Below, in pieces: positions 49,777 to 57,019 of a stretch of 64,000 nt of DNA. The DNA comes from Mesorhizobium sp. GTDB taxonomy: Bacteria > Pseudomonadota > Alphaproteobacteria > Rhizobiales > Rhizobiaceae. The DNA is taken from positions 1 through 64,000 of the forward strand of contig SAPZ01000015.1 in NCBI GenBank assembly GCA_004020875.1. Reading direction: 5' to 3'. Each line of letters starts with the position of its first letter. Within the stretch, counting starts at the first letter, position 1. A program made the translations under genes and the position numbers. Under the pieces are notes generated by a model, which searched no databases, had not been told where the DNA came from, and saw only the letters and a list, made by a program, of their open reading frames with translations.

Positions 49777-51306
49777 TCAAGCGAAGGTCTTGGCGAAGGC
49801 ATCGATTTCCGACTTGAGCTTGGCGCGCAGGTCGTCCGACAGCGCCTTCTCCTTGCGGATGCCGTCGAGCACGTCCTTGCCGGCCGAGCGCATGTGGCTG
49901 AGCAGGCCATGCTCGAACTTGCCGACCTGGTTGAGCGGCAGCTTGTCGAGATAGCCGTTGACGCCGGCGAAGATCACCGCGACCTGCTCTTCGGTCTTGA
50001 GCGGCGAGAACTGCGGCTGCTTGAGCAGCTCCGTCAGGCGCGAACCGCGGTTCAACAGACGCTGCGTGGCGGCGTCGAGATCCGAGCCGAACTGCGCGAA
50101 GGCCGCCATTTCGCGGTACTGCGCGAGCTCGCCCTTGATGGAGCCGGCGACCTGCTTCATCGCCTTGACCTGCGCCGACGAGCCGACGCGCGACACCGAC
50201 AGGCCGACATTCACCGCCGGGCGGATGCCCTGGAAGAACAGGTTGGTCTCGAGGAAGATCTGGCCGTCGGTGATCGAGATCACGTTGGTCGGGATGTAGG
50301 CGGACACGTCGTTGGCCTGCGTCTCGATGATCGGCAGCGCGGTCAGCGAACCGTTGCCGTTGTCGTCGTTGAGCTTGGCGGCGCGCTCGAGCAGGCGCGA
50401 ATGCAGATAGAAGACGTCGCCCGGATAGGCTTCGCGGCCCGGCGGGCGGCGCAGCAGCAGCGACATCTGGCGGTAGGCGACGGCCTGCTTCGACAAATCG
50501 TCGTAGCTGATGAGGGCATGCATGCCGTTGTCGCGGAAATACTCGCCCATGGTGCAGCCGGCGAACGGCGCCAGGAACTGCATCGGCGCCGGATCGGACG
50601 CGGTGGCGGCGATGATGATGGAGTAGTCGAGCGCGCCGCGCTCCTCAAGCACCTTGACGAACTGCGCGACGGTCGAACGCTTCTGGCCGACGGCGACGTA
50701 GACGCAGTAGAGCTTTTCCTTCTCCGGGCCGTTGTCGTGCACCGACTTCTGGTTCAGCATCGTGTCGAGGATGATGGCGGTCTTGCCGGTCTGGCGGTCG
50801 CCGATGACCAGCTCGCGCTGGCCGCGGCCGACCGGGATCAGCGCGTCGATGGCCTTGAGGCCGGTCGACATCGGTTCATGCACCGACTTGCGCGGGATGA
50901 TGCCGGGCGCCTTGACGTCGACGCGCTTGCGTTCGGCGGCCTTGATCGGGCCCTTGCCGTCGATCGGGTTGCCGAGCGCGTCCACCACGCGGCCGAGCAG
51001 GCCCGGCCCGACCGGGACGTCGACGATGGCGCCCGTGCGCTTGACGGTGTCGCCCTCCTTGATGTCGCGGTCGTTGCCGAAGATGACCACGCCGACATTG
51101 TCGGCTTCGAGGTTCAGCGCCATGCCGCGGATGCCGCCCGGGAACTCGACCATCTCGCCGGCCTGGACATTGTCGAGGCCGTAGACGCGGGCGATGCCGT
51201 CACCGACGGACAGAACCTGACCGACTTCGGAGACCTCGGCCTCCTTGCCGAAATTCTTGATCTGGTCTTTCAGAATTGCGGAAATTTCCGCGGCGCGGAT
51301 GTCCAT
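49777..51306 (-). CDS. atpA: F1 ATP synthase alpha subunit
   Basis: 509 residues. Non-catalytic nucleotide-site motifs: P-loop GDRQTGKTAIILD, ALDYSIIIAATASDPAPMQFLAPFAG, the DDLSKQAVAYRQMSLLLRRPPGREAYPGDVFYLHSRLLERAAK block and VGLSVSRVGSSAQ. The start overlaps the atpH stop as TGATG. It pairs with beta in the F1 hexamer. Confidence 0.98.
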   Translation of the reverse strand: MDIRAAEISAILKDQIKNFGKEAEVSEVGQVLSVGDGIARVYGLDNVQAGEMVEFPGGIRGMALNLEADNVGVVIFGNDRDIKEGDTVKRTGAIVDVPVGPGLLGRVVDALGNPIDGKGPIKAAERKRVDVKAPGIIPRKSVHEPMSTGLKAIDALIPVGRGQRELVIGDRQTGKTAIILDTMLNQKSVHDNGPEKEKLYCVYVAVGQKRSTVAQFVKVLEERGALDYSIIIAATASDPAPMQFLAPFAGCTMGEYFRDNGMHALISYDDLSKQAVAYRQMSLLLRRPPGREAYPGDVFYLHSRLLERAAKLNDDNGNGSLTALPIIETQANDVSAYIPTNVISITDGQIFLETNLFFQGIRPAVNVGLSVSRVGSSAQVKAMKQVAGSIKGELAQYREMAAFAQFGSDLDAATQRLLNRGSRLTELLKQPQFSPLKTEEQVAVIFAGVNGYLDKLPLNQVGKFEHGLLSHMRSAGKDVLDGIRKEKALSDDLRAKLKSEIDAFAKTFA

Positions 51307-51866
51307 CAGCCGACCTCTTTCAGTGCAAGCTTGAGCGAATTGAGTTTGGTTTTGAGCGACGTATCGATCTGGCGCGAGCCCATTTTGACGATCAGGCCGC
51401 CGAGCAGCGACGGATCGACGGTCATGGCGATGGCCACATCCTTGCCGGCGATGCTCTTCAGCGTCGCCTTGAGTTCAGTCTGCTGCGAGGCCGTCAGCGC
51501 ATGCGCCGAGGTGACCTCGGCGGAAGCCTCGCCGCGATGGTCGGCGGCGATCTGGCGGAATGCCTTGATCATGCCGGGCACCGCGAACAGGCGGCGGTTC
51601 CTGGCGACGACGCGCAGGAAATTGCCGACCAGGCCGGTAATCTGGGCCTTGTCGGCGATGGCTGCGATGGCCTTGGCCTGGTCCTCGCCGGAGAAAACCG
51701 GGCTGTTGATCAACCGCTTAAGATCGTCGCTGCCGTTGAGCATTGCCTCAAAGCTGGCGAGGTCGGCTTCGACCTTGGCGACTGAATTGTCCTGCAGAGC
51801 AAGCTCGAACAAGGAGCCTGCGTAGCGTTCTGCGACAGCTGAGATTGGCGATGACGATTGGGCCAC
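51306..51866 (-). CDS. atpH: F1 ATP synthase delta subunit
   Basis: The GTG at 51866 (VAQSSSPISAVAERYAGSLFELA) gives 186 residues, the usual rhizobial length. The frame is open to 51956, but that part lies before the conserved start. YAGSLFELALQDNSVAKVE and the C-terminal DPSLLGGLIVKMGSRQIDTSLKTKLNSLK are diagnostic. It forms the peripheral-stalk cap on F1 and heads the operon. The F0 genes are not nearby, as usual in Rhizobiales. Confidence 0.95.
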   Translation of the reverse strand: MAQSSSPISAVAERYAGSLFELALQDNSVAKVEADLASFEAMLNGSDDLKRLINSPVFSGEDQAKAIAAIADKAQITGLVGNFLRVVARNRRLFAVPGMIKAFRQIAADHRGEASAEVTSAHALTASQQTELKATLKSIAGKDVAIAMTVDPSLLGGLIVKMGSRQIDTSLKTKLNSLKLALKEVG

Positions 51867-52101
51867 GGACCGTCTTTTCTCTTGTCTGACAGGCCGCAGA
51901 TTATTGGCGCGAGCGAAAACTCTGGCTAAATCTTTGACCTTATTACAAATTTCCAAGCACGAAGGCGCGGCTTCCGCTATCCCCGGCCGAAAGTCGATTG
52001 CCGTCTAGCACAGGCTTTTTAAGACCGCAATGCATCGTCCGGCATGGTTTTCAGGCACTTTTGTCGCATCAGGCTGCGAAGGCCAAGCTCAGGCGCCGAA
52101 T

Positions 52102-52497
52102 TCACGGCACGAAGCCGAAGGCGAAGGCCAGCGGCAGCGCCGCCAACGCCAATTCAACCACGATCGAAACCCAGTTGAAAGGGGTGTTGGCCCCGTCGGA
52201 CATCATCGACAGGAGCCGGCCGAAGGCGGTGAAGAGCCAGGAGAAACCCAGCGCCATGTAAAGCAGTGGCTGCGCCAGCAGGATGCAGCACAGGCTGACG
52301 CCGAGATAGAAGCCCGACATGCGCCCGCGCCCCTCGGCGATCGCCGCCGTTTTCTCCGGCCTGGGTTGCAGGCGCAGCACGCGGAAGCCAAGTCCGGGCG
52401 CCAGGAACAGGAAGAGGCCGAGAGCCAGGGTCACGACGGCGCTCGACCAGGCCAGCCATTCGCCCTGGCTTGCGGGCCACGGAAACGCGAAGTCCAT
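52102..52497 (-). CDS. small membrane protein (DUF4345-like)
   Basis: The ATG at 52497 follows GAGGGGGAA and gives 131 residues with four hydrophobic segments (roughly 16-34, 62-80, 85-100 and 106-126). The layout AVVTLALGLFLFLAPGLGFRVL ... MSGFYLGVSLCCILLAQPLLY ... AFGRLLSMMSDG resembles DUF4345-type proteins, but I am not certain. It is monocistronic between atpH and the racemase gene; function unknown. Confidence 0.75.
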   Translation of the reverse strand: MDFAFPWPASQGEWLAWSSAVVTLALGLFLFLAPGLGFRVLRLQPRPEKTAAIAEGRGRMSGFYLGVSLCCILLAQPLLYMALGFSWLFTAFGRLLSMMSDGANTPFNWVSIVVELALAALPLAFAFGFVP

Positions 52498-52592
52498 AGA
52501 TTCCCCCTCATATTTCTTGTTCTGAAACACAAGCATTCTAGCCAGGGAATGGCAGCGCGCCAGAGCATGGCCGGCACATTAGGTATCGCGCA

Positions 52593-53288
52593 TCACGAGA
52601 GCGCGAACTCGACTGCGGCCTCGGCATGGATGCGCGTCGTGTCGAAGACCGGAATGTCGAAATCGCCCTGGCCGATCAGCATGGTGATCTCGGTGCAGCC
52701 CATGATGACGCTATCGACGCGGTCGGCGCGCCGCATCCGGCCGACCTCATCGAGATAGGCGGATTTTGATTCGGGCCTGACGATGCCCTGGCAGAGCTCG
52801 TCATAGATCACCTTGTGCACCATCTCGCGGCCGGCCTGGTTCGGCACCACCGGCTCAAGGCCGTGTTTGTCCACGAGACGGCCCCTGTAGAAATCCTGCT
52901 CCATGGTGAAACGCGTCGCGAGCAACGCCGGCCGTTTCACGCCTGCCTTGACCACGGCACGCCCCGTCGCGTCGGCAATATGGATGAGCGGGATCGAGAC
53001 GGCGGCCTGCACCGCATCGGCTAGCTTGTGCATGGTGTTGGTGCAGATCACCAGACCCTCGGCGCCTCCCGCCTCCAGCCTGCGCGCGGCGTCCACGAGA
53101 AGCGCGCCGGCGCCGTCCCAGTCGCCCGCATGCTGCCGTTCGGCGATCTCGGCGAAATCGAACGACCACAACAACAGCTTTGCCGAATGCAGCCCGCCGA
53201 GCCGCTCGCGCACGATCTCGTTGAGCAGGCGATAATAGATCGCCGTCGATTCCCAGCTCATGCCGCCGATGAGGCCAAGGGTTTTCAT
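52593..53288 (-). CDS. aspartate/glutamate racemase family protein
   Basis: 231 residues. Cofactor-free Asp/Glu racemase marks are both present: KTLGLIGGMSWESTAIYYRLLNE at the start, the first catalytic Cys in EGLVICTNTMHKLAD and the second in DSVIMGCTEITMLI. The two-Cys arrangement matches active broad-spectrum racemases of the YgeA type, which racemise amino acids such as homoserine. The exact substrate is not predictable. It starts 32 bases after the priA stop, so it may be co-transcribed with priA. Confidence 0.9.
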   Translation of the reverse strand: MKTLGLIGGMSWESTAIYYRLLNEIVRERLGGLHSAKLLLWSFDFAEIAERQHAGDWDGAGALLVDAARRLEAGGAEGLVICTNTMHKLADAVQAAVSIPLIHIADATGRAVVKAGVKRPALLATRFTMEQDFYRGRLVDKHGLEPVVPNQAGREMVHKVIYDELCQGIVRPESKSAYLDEVGRMRRADRVDSVIMGCTEITMLIGQGDFDIPVFDTTRIHAEAAVEFALS

Positions 53289-53320
53289 TAGCGGCCCTCC
53301 GTTGGGACTGTCTCTCTGGC

Positions 53321-55504
53321 TTATAGGAAGCTCTGCGGGTCGATGTCGACCTGCACGCGCACCGAGCCCCGCAGCTTCGGGCCCTCCGCCAGCATGGCGC
53401 GGATGAAGCCTTGCATATCGGCGCGCCGCTCGCCCTGGATCAGCAGGCGGAAGCGGTGCCGTCCGCCGATCAGCGACAGCGGCGCCTCGGCTGGGCCGAG
53501 CACGAACAGGTCGGAGGCCGTCGGTGCCGCGCGCCTCAATCCCCGCGCATGGCTTTCGGCCTCGCCCCGTGTCGCGGCGCTCACGATGATGCCGGCGAGC
53601 CGGCCGAACGGCGGCAATCCTGCCCGCTCGCGCTCGGCGATCTCGCGCTCGTAAAAGGCTTCCGAATCGCCCGAGACGATCGCCCGCATCACTGGATGGT
53701 CCGGCTGGTAGGTCTGCAACAGGCCAAGGCTCTTCTTGCCCGTGCGGCCGGCGCGTCCCGTCACCTGGCTGAGCAACTGGAAAGTGCGCTCGGCGGCGCG
53801 CGGATCGCCATTGGCAAGCCCGAGATCGGCATCGACCACGCCGACCAGCGTCATGCCCGGGAAGTTATGTCCCTTTGCTACGAGCTGCGTCCCGATGACG
53901 ATATCGGCCTCGCCATTGGCGACGGCCTCCAGCTCCAGCCGCAGCCGGCGCACCCCGCCTAGAATATCTGACGACAGCACGATGGTGCGAGCCTGTGGAA
54001 AATGCGCCACCACCTCCTCGGCGATGCGCTCGACGCCTGGTCCGCAAGCCACCAGATGGTCGAGCGTCCCGCATTCCGGACAGGCTTCCGGCCGCCGCTC
54101 GTTGTGGCCGCAATGGTGGCAGACGAGCTGGCCGCGAAAGCGATGCTCGACCAGCCAGGCCGAGCAGACCGGGCAGCCGAAGCGGTGACCGCAAACGCGG
54201 CAGAGCGTCAGCGGCGCATAGCCGCGCCGGTTGAGGAAGAGCAGCGACTGCTCTCGTCTTTCCAGCGTGCGCTGCATCTGCTCCAAGAGCACCGGCGACA
54301 CGAAACCGCCGCGCGCGGGCGGCGAACGCCGCATGTCGATCGACCTCAAGTCGGGCAGGGCTGCCTCGGCGAAACGCGACGACAGCACGGCCCGGTCGTA
54401 GCGGCCCTGCATGGCGTTGACCCGGCTTTCCACAGAGGGCGTAGCCGAGGCAAGAACGACGGGAAAGCAGCCGATATGGCCGCGCACGACGGCCATGTCG
54501 CGCGCATTATAGAAGACGCGGTCCTCCTGCTTATAGGCCGGGTCGTGCTCCTCGTCGACGACGATCAGGCCGAGTTCCTTGAACGGCAGGAACAGCGCCG
54601 AGCGTGCGCCCGCGACGACGCGCACGCCGCCCTCGGTCACCTGCCGCCAGACGCGTTCGCGCATCCGCGGCGGCAGGTCCGAATGCCACTCCGCCGGCTT
54701 GGCGCCGAACCGGTCCTGGAAACGTTCGAGGAAGGCATGCGTCAGCGCGATCTCCGGCAACAGGATCAGCACCTGCTTGCCCTTGTCGAGGGCAGCCGCC
54801 ACAGCTTCGAAATAGACCTCCGTCTTGCCCGACCCGGTGACGCCGTCGAGCAGGGTGACGTTGAAGGCATCGGCAGCGATTGCCGCGCGCAGCTTGTCCG
54901 CCGCGACATTCTGATCCGGCATCAAATCCGGCGCGGCATGGCCGGGATCCGGCGCGGCCACCACCGGCCGCGGTGGGATCATCACCGTCTCGAAAACGCC
55001 CTGCGCCCTCAGGCCGTCGATCACGGTCGACGACACGCCCGCCGCATGCGCCAGGCCCGCGCGCGTCCAGGCAAGCCCGCCCTCTGCGGTTTCGAGCACA
55101 CGCCGCCGCGCATCGGTCAGCCGGTCGGGTTCGGCAAGCGTGCGCTGCAATCCTTCGATCCAAGGCTCCGGGTCGAATGCTTCGGGAGCTCGGAGTAGCA
55201 TCCGCGCGACCATGCCCGGGGCAGAGAGCGTGTATTGCGCAATCCAGTCGACGAAGCGGCGCATCTCTCGGTCGATCGGCGGGCAGTCGAACACCTCCTC
55301 GATCGGCCGCAACTTCTTGGCATCGACAGCCTCGACCGTGCCATCCCAGACGATGCCGGCCACTTGGCGCGGCCCGAGCGGCACGCGCACGATCGCGCCG
55401 GGCACCACACGCATGCCCGGCGGCACGGCATAGGTGTAGGGGCGTTCGGCCGGCATCGGCACCAGCACCGGCGCGGCCGCGACAAAGGGCGAATCTTCGA
55501 TCAT
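53321..55504 (-). CDS. priA: primosomal protein N', replication restart helicase
   Basis: 727 residues, standard PriA length. The N-terminal 3'-DNA-binding domain (AAPVLVPMPAERPYTYAVPPG) leads to the helicase core with Walker A LLDGVTGSGKTEVYFEAV, VVDEEHDPAYKQ (DEEH), SATPSVES and QVTGRAGRTGK. The zinc cluster is a set of Cys pairs: CRVCGHRFGCPVC, CHHCG and CPECG. It reloads the replisome at stalled forks. The 90-base gap to the divergent transaldolase gene contains an FNR-type box. Confidence 0.97.
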   Translation of the reverse strand: MIEDSPFVAAAPVLVPMPAERPYTYAVPPGMRVVPGAIVRVPLGPRQVAGIVWDGTVEAVDAKKLRPIEEVFDCPPIDREMRRFVDWIAQYTLSAPGMVARMLLRAPEAFDPEPWIEGLQRTLAEPDRLTDARRRVLETAEGGLAWTRAGLAHAAGVSSTVIDGLRAQGVFETVMIPPRPVVAAPDPGHAAPDLMPDQNVAADKLRAAIAADAFNVTLLDGVTGSGKTEVYFEAVAAALDKGKQVLILLPEIALTHAFLERFQDRFGAKPAEWHSDLPPRMRERVWRQVTEGGVRVVAGARSALFLPFKELGLIVVDEEHDPAYKQEDRVFYNARDMAVVRGHIGCFPVVLASATPSVESRVNAMQGRYDRAVLSSRFAEAALPDLRSIDMRRSPPARGGFVSPVLLEQMQRTLERREQSLLFLNRRGYAPLTLCRVCGHRFGCPVCSAWLVEHRFRGQLVCHHCGHNERRPEACPECGTLDHLVACGPGVERIAEEVVAHFPQARTIVLSSDILGGVRRLRLELEAVANGEADIVIGTQLVAKGHNFPGMTLVGVVDADLGLANGDPRAAERTFQLLSQVTGRAGRTGKKSLGLLQTYQPDHPVMRAIVSGDSEAFYEREIAERERAGLPPFGRLAGIIVSAATRGEAESHARGLRRAAPTASDLFVLGPAEAPLSLIGGRHRFRLLIQGERRADMQGFIRAMLAEGPKLRGSVRVQVDIDPQSFL

Positions 55505-55526
55505 CAGGCGTGACCTTGCCCTGACT

Positions 55527-55540
55527 TTGGTCTAGATCAA
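55527..55540. promoter_or_regulatory. FNR/FixK-type box between priA and the transaldolase gene
   Basis: TTGGT-CTAG-ATCAA matches the FNR/FixK consensus TTGAT-N4-ATCAA at nine of ten positions. Its centre is about 60 bases upstream of the transaldolase ATG, close to a class II position if the leader is short. Confidence 0.5.
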
Positions 55541-55594
55541 AGAGGACCCTCTCATCCACCTGGCGCCAGCCGGGCGATCCCCAAGGAGACAGCC

Positions 55595-56251
55595 ATGAAG
55601 TTTTTCGTCGACACCGCTGACATCAAGGAAATTAAGGAGCTGCACGATCTGGGGCTTCTCGATGGCGTCACCACCAACCCTTCGCTGATCCTGAAATCGG
55701 GCGGCAAGATTGCCGAGGTCACCAAGCAGATTTGCGACATCGTCGAGGGTCCGGTCTCGGCCGAAGTCGTGGCGACCGAATACAAGGACATGATGGCCGA
55801 AGCGAAGATCCTGGCCAAGATCGCGCCTAACGTCGCCATCAAGGTGCCGCTGACGCTGGACGGCCTGAAAGCCTGCAAGACGATCCGCACCGAGATGAAC
55901 CGCATGGTCAATGTGACGCTCTGTTTCTCGGCCAACCAGGCGCTGCTCGCCGCCAAGGCCGGCGCATCCTTCATCTCGCCCTTCGTCGGCCGCATCGACG
56001 ACACAGGCTCGGACGGCATGGAGCTGATCTCGGAAATCCGCACCATCTACGACAATTACGATTTCAAGACCGAGATCCTGACCGCTTCAGTGCGCACGGT
56101 GAATCACGTCAAGCAGGCAGCGCTGATCGGCGCCGATATTGTCACCGCGCCACCGGCGACCCTGAAGGCGCTGGTCAACCACCCGCTGACCGACAAGGGC
56201 CTCGCCGCCTTCCTCGCCGACTGGGCCAAGACCGGCCAGAAGATCGGCTGA
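55595..56251 (+). CDS. tal: transaldolase (TalC/FSA type)
   Basis: 218 residues, the short transaldolase/fructose-6-phosphate aldolase subfamily. MKFFVDTADIKEIKELHDLGLLDGVTTNPSLI is the canonical opening, the Schiff-base Lys83 is in NVAIKVPLT, and SPFVGRIDDTGSDGMELI is the phosphate-binding segment. It exchanges dihydroxyacetone units in the pentose phosphate pathway, or cleaves fructose 6-phosphate; sequence alone does not decide. A strong terminator follows. Confidence 0.93.
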   Translation: MKFFVDTADIKEIKELHDLGLLDGVTTNPSLILKSGGKIAEVTKQICDIVEGPVSAEVVATEYKDMMAEAKILAKIAPNVAIKVPLTLDGLKACKTIRTEMNRMVNVTLCFSANQALLAAKAGASFISPFVGRIDDTGSDGMELISEIRTIYDNYDFKTEILTASVRTVNHVKQAALIGADIVTAPPATLKALVNHPLTDKGLAAFLADWAKTGQKIG

Positions 56252-56273
56252 AGCCGGCATCTTGTCCGAGTAG

Positions 56274-56300
56274 AAAAAGGCCGGGTGACCGGCCTTTTTT
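56274..56300 (+). terminator. rho-independent terminator of the transaldolase gene
   Basis: AAAAAGGCCGG-GTGA-CCGGCCTTTTTT: an 11-bp stem ending in six T residues, 22 bases past the stop. The 5' A tract also allows function on the minus strand. Confidence 0.93.
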
Positions 56301-56326
56301 CGTAGCAGAGTGTCTATGCCTTGGCG

Positions 56327-56424
56327 ATTGGCCGAAACGCGATCGTCATCCACGGGCGGAGCAAGGGAGCGAAGCGACGCGGCGCAAACCCAAGGATGAC
56401 GAGGTTCGGAAGGTTTCAGCCAAT
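56327..56424. repeat. 98-bp imperfect palindrome between transaldolase and lptE
   Basis: ATTGGCCGAAAC (56327-56338) and GTTTCAGCCAAT (56413-56424) form outer arms, CGTCATCC (56344-56351) and GGATGACG (56394-56401) inner arms. The centre, GGGCGGAGCAAGGGAGCGAA, is the core of a repeat I recall as abundant in Mesorhizobium genomes. It lies between convergent genes. Confidence 0.8.
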
Positions 56425-56437
56425 GCGGGGCGAGGAA

Positions 56438-57019
56438 CTAGGCCTTCCTACCGTGCTTGGCCAGATCCTGGGCAATGGAAAGCCGCAGCAGATCGGCCAA
56501 CTCGCGCGCAGCGCGGTTCTCGGCGTCGATCTGCGCCCGATAGGCCGCGAATTCCTGGCGCGGCCGGTCGAAGGACGACGGGATCGAGCGCTTGCCGACC
56601 GCGATCACCGTGTTGGTCGCGGTGTCTCTCAGCACATAGTTGGCGGTCAGCGTAACCGTACCCGCTGTCGGCTCGTCTTCCTGGGTCTGCACCTGCACGA
56701 TAGCCGCCGATTCGACCAGCTCGGTGACGCCGAGATCGAGCGTGTAGGCCGGCGAGGCCGGCTCGCCCGAGCCCTGCCCGAAAGCGAAGATCAGATTGTT
56801 GCGCACCTGCTGCGCGTAGCGGGTGTTGACGGGCTTGATCGAGATCGAGGCAAGCTCGGCAGATGCGCTGAGCTGCGATCCGGGCGAAAGCGGCTGGCTG
56901 GAATAGAGCGGCCGCACCGTGCAGGCCGAGACCAGCGCCACGACGGCGACCAGGCCGCAAATCGCCAAGCGTCCGCGCAGGCGGGGCGCTTCTGACTTCA
57001 CCGGATCAGGCAACGACAT
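56438..57019 (-). CDS. lptE: LPS-assembly lipoprotein LptE
   Basis: 193 residues. The signal sequence LAICGLVAVVALVSAC ends in a lipobox (VSAC), so Cys is the lipidation site. TVRPLYSSQPL right after it and VNTRYAQQVRNNLIFAF are LptE marks. It plugs the LptD barrel that delivers lipopolysaccharide to the outer surface. Its start overlaps the end of leuS by 14 bases, so it is translated from the leuS message, the normal leuS-lptE order. Confidence 0.92.
   Translation of the reverse strand: MSLPDPVKSEAPRLRGRLAICGLVAVVALVSACTVRPLYSSQPLSPGSQLSASAELASISIKPVNTRYAQQVRNNLIFAFGQGSGEPASPAYTLDLGVTELVESAAIVQVQTQEDEPTAGTVTLTANYVLRDTATNTVIAVGKRSIPSSFDRPRQEFAAYRAQIDAENRAARELADLLRLSIAQDLAKHGRKA

Noticed and set aside
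49894..51825. 643-codon plus-strand open frame
   Set aside because: Antisense shadow of atpA and atpH, whose protein motifs and coupling are unambiguous; the frame gives His/Arg/Asp-rich sequence with no family features.
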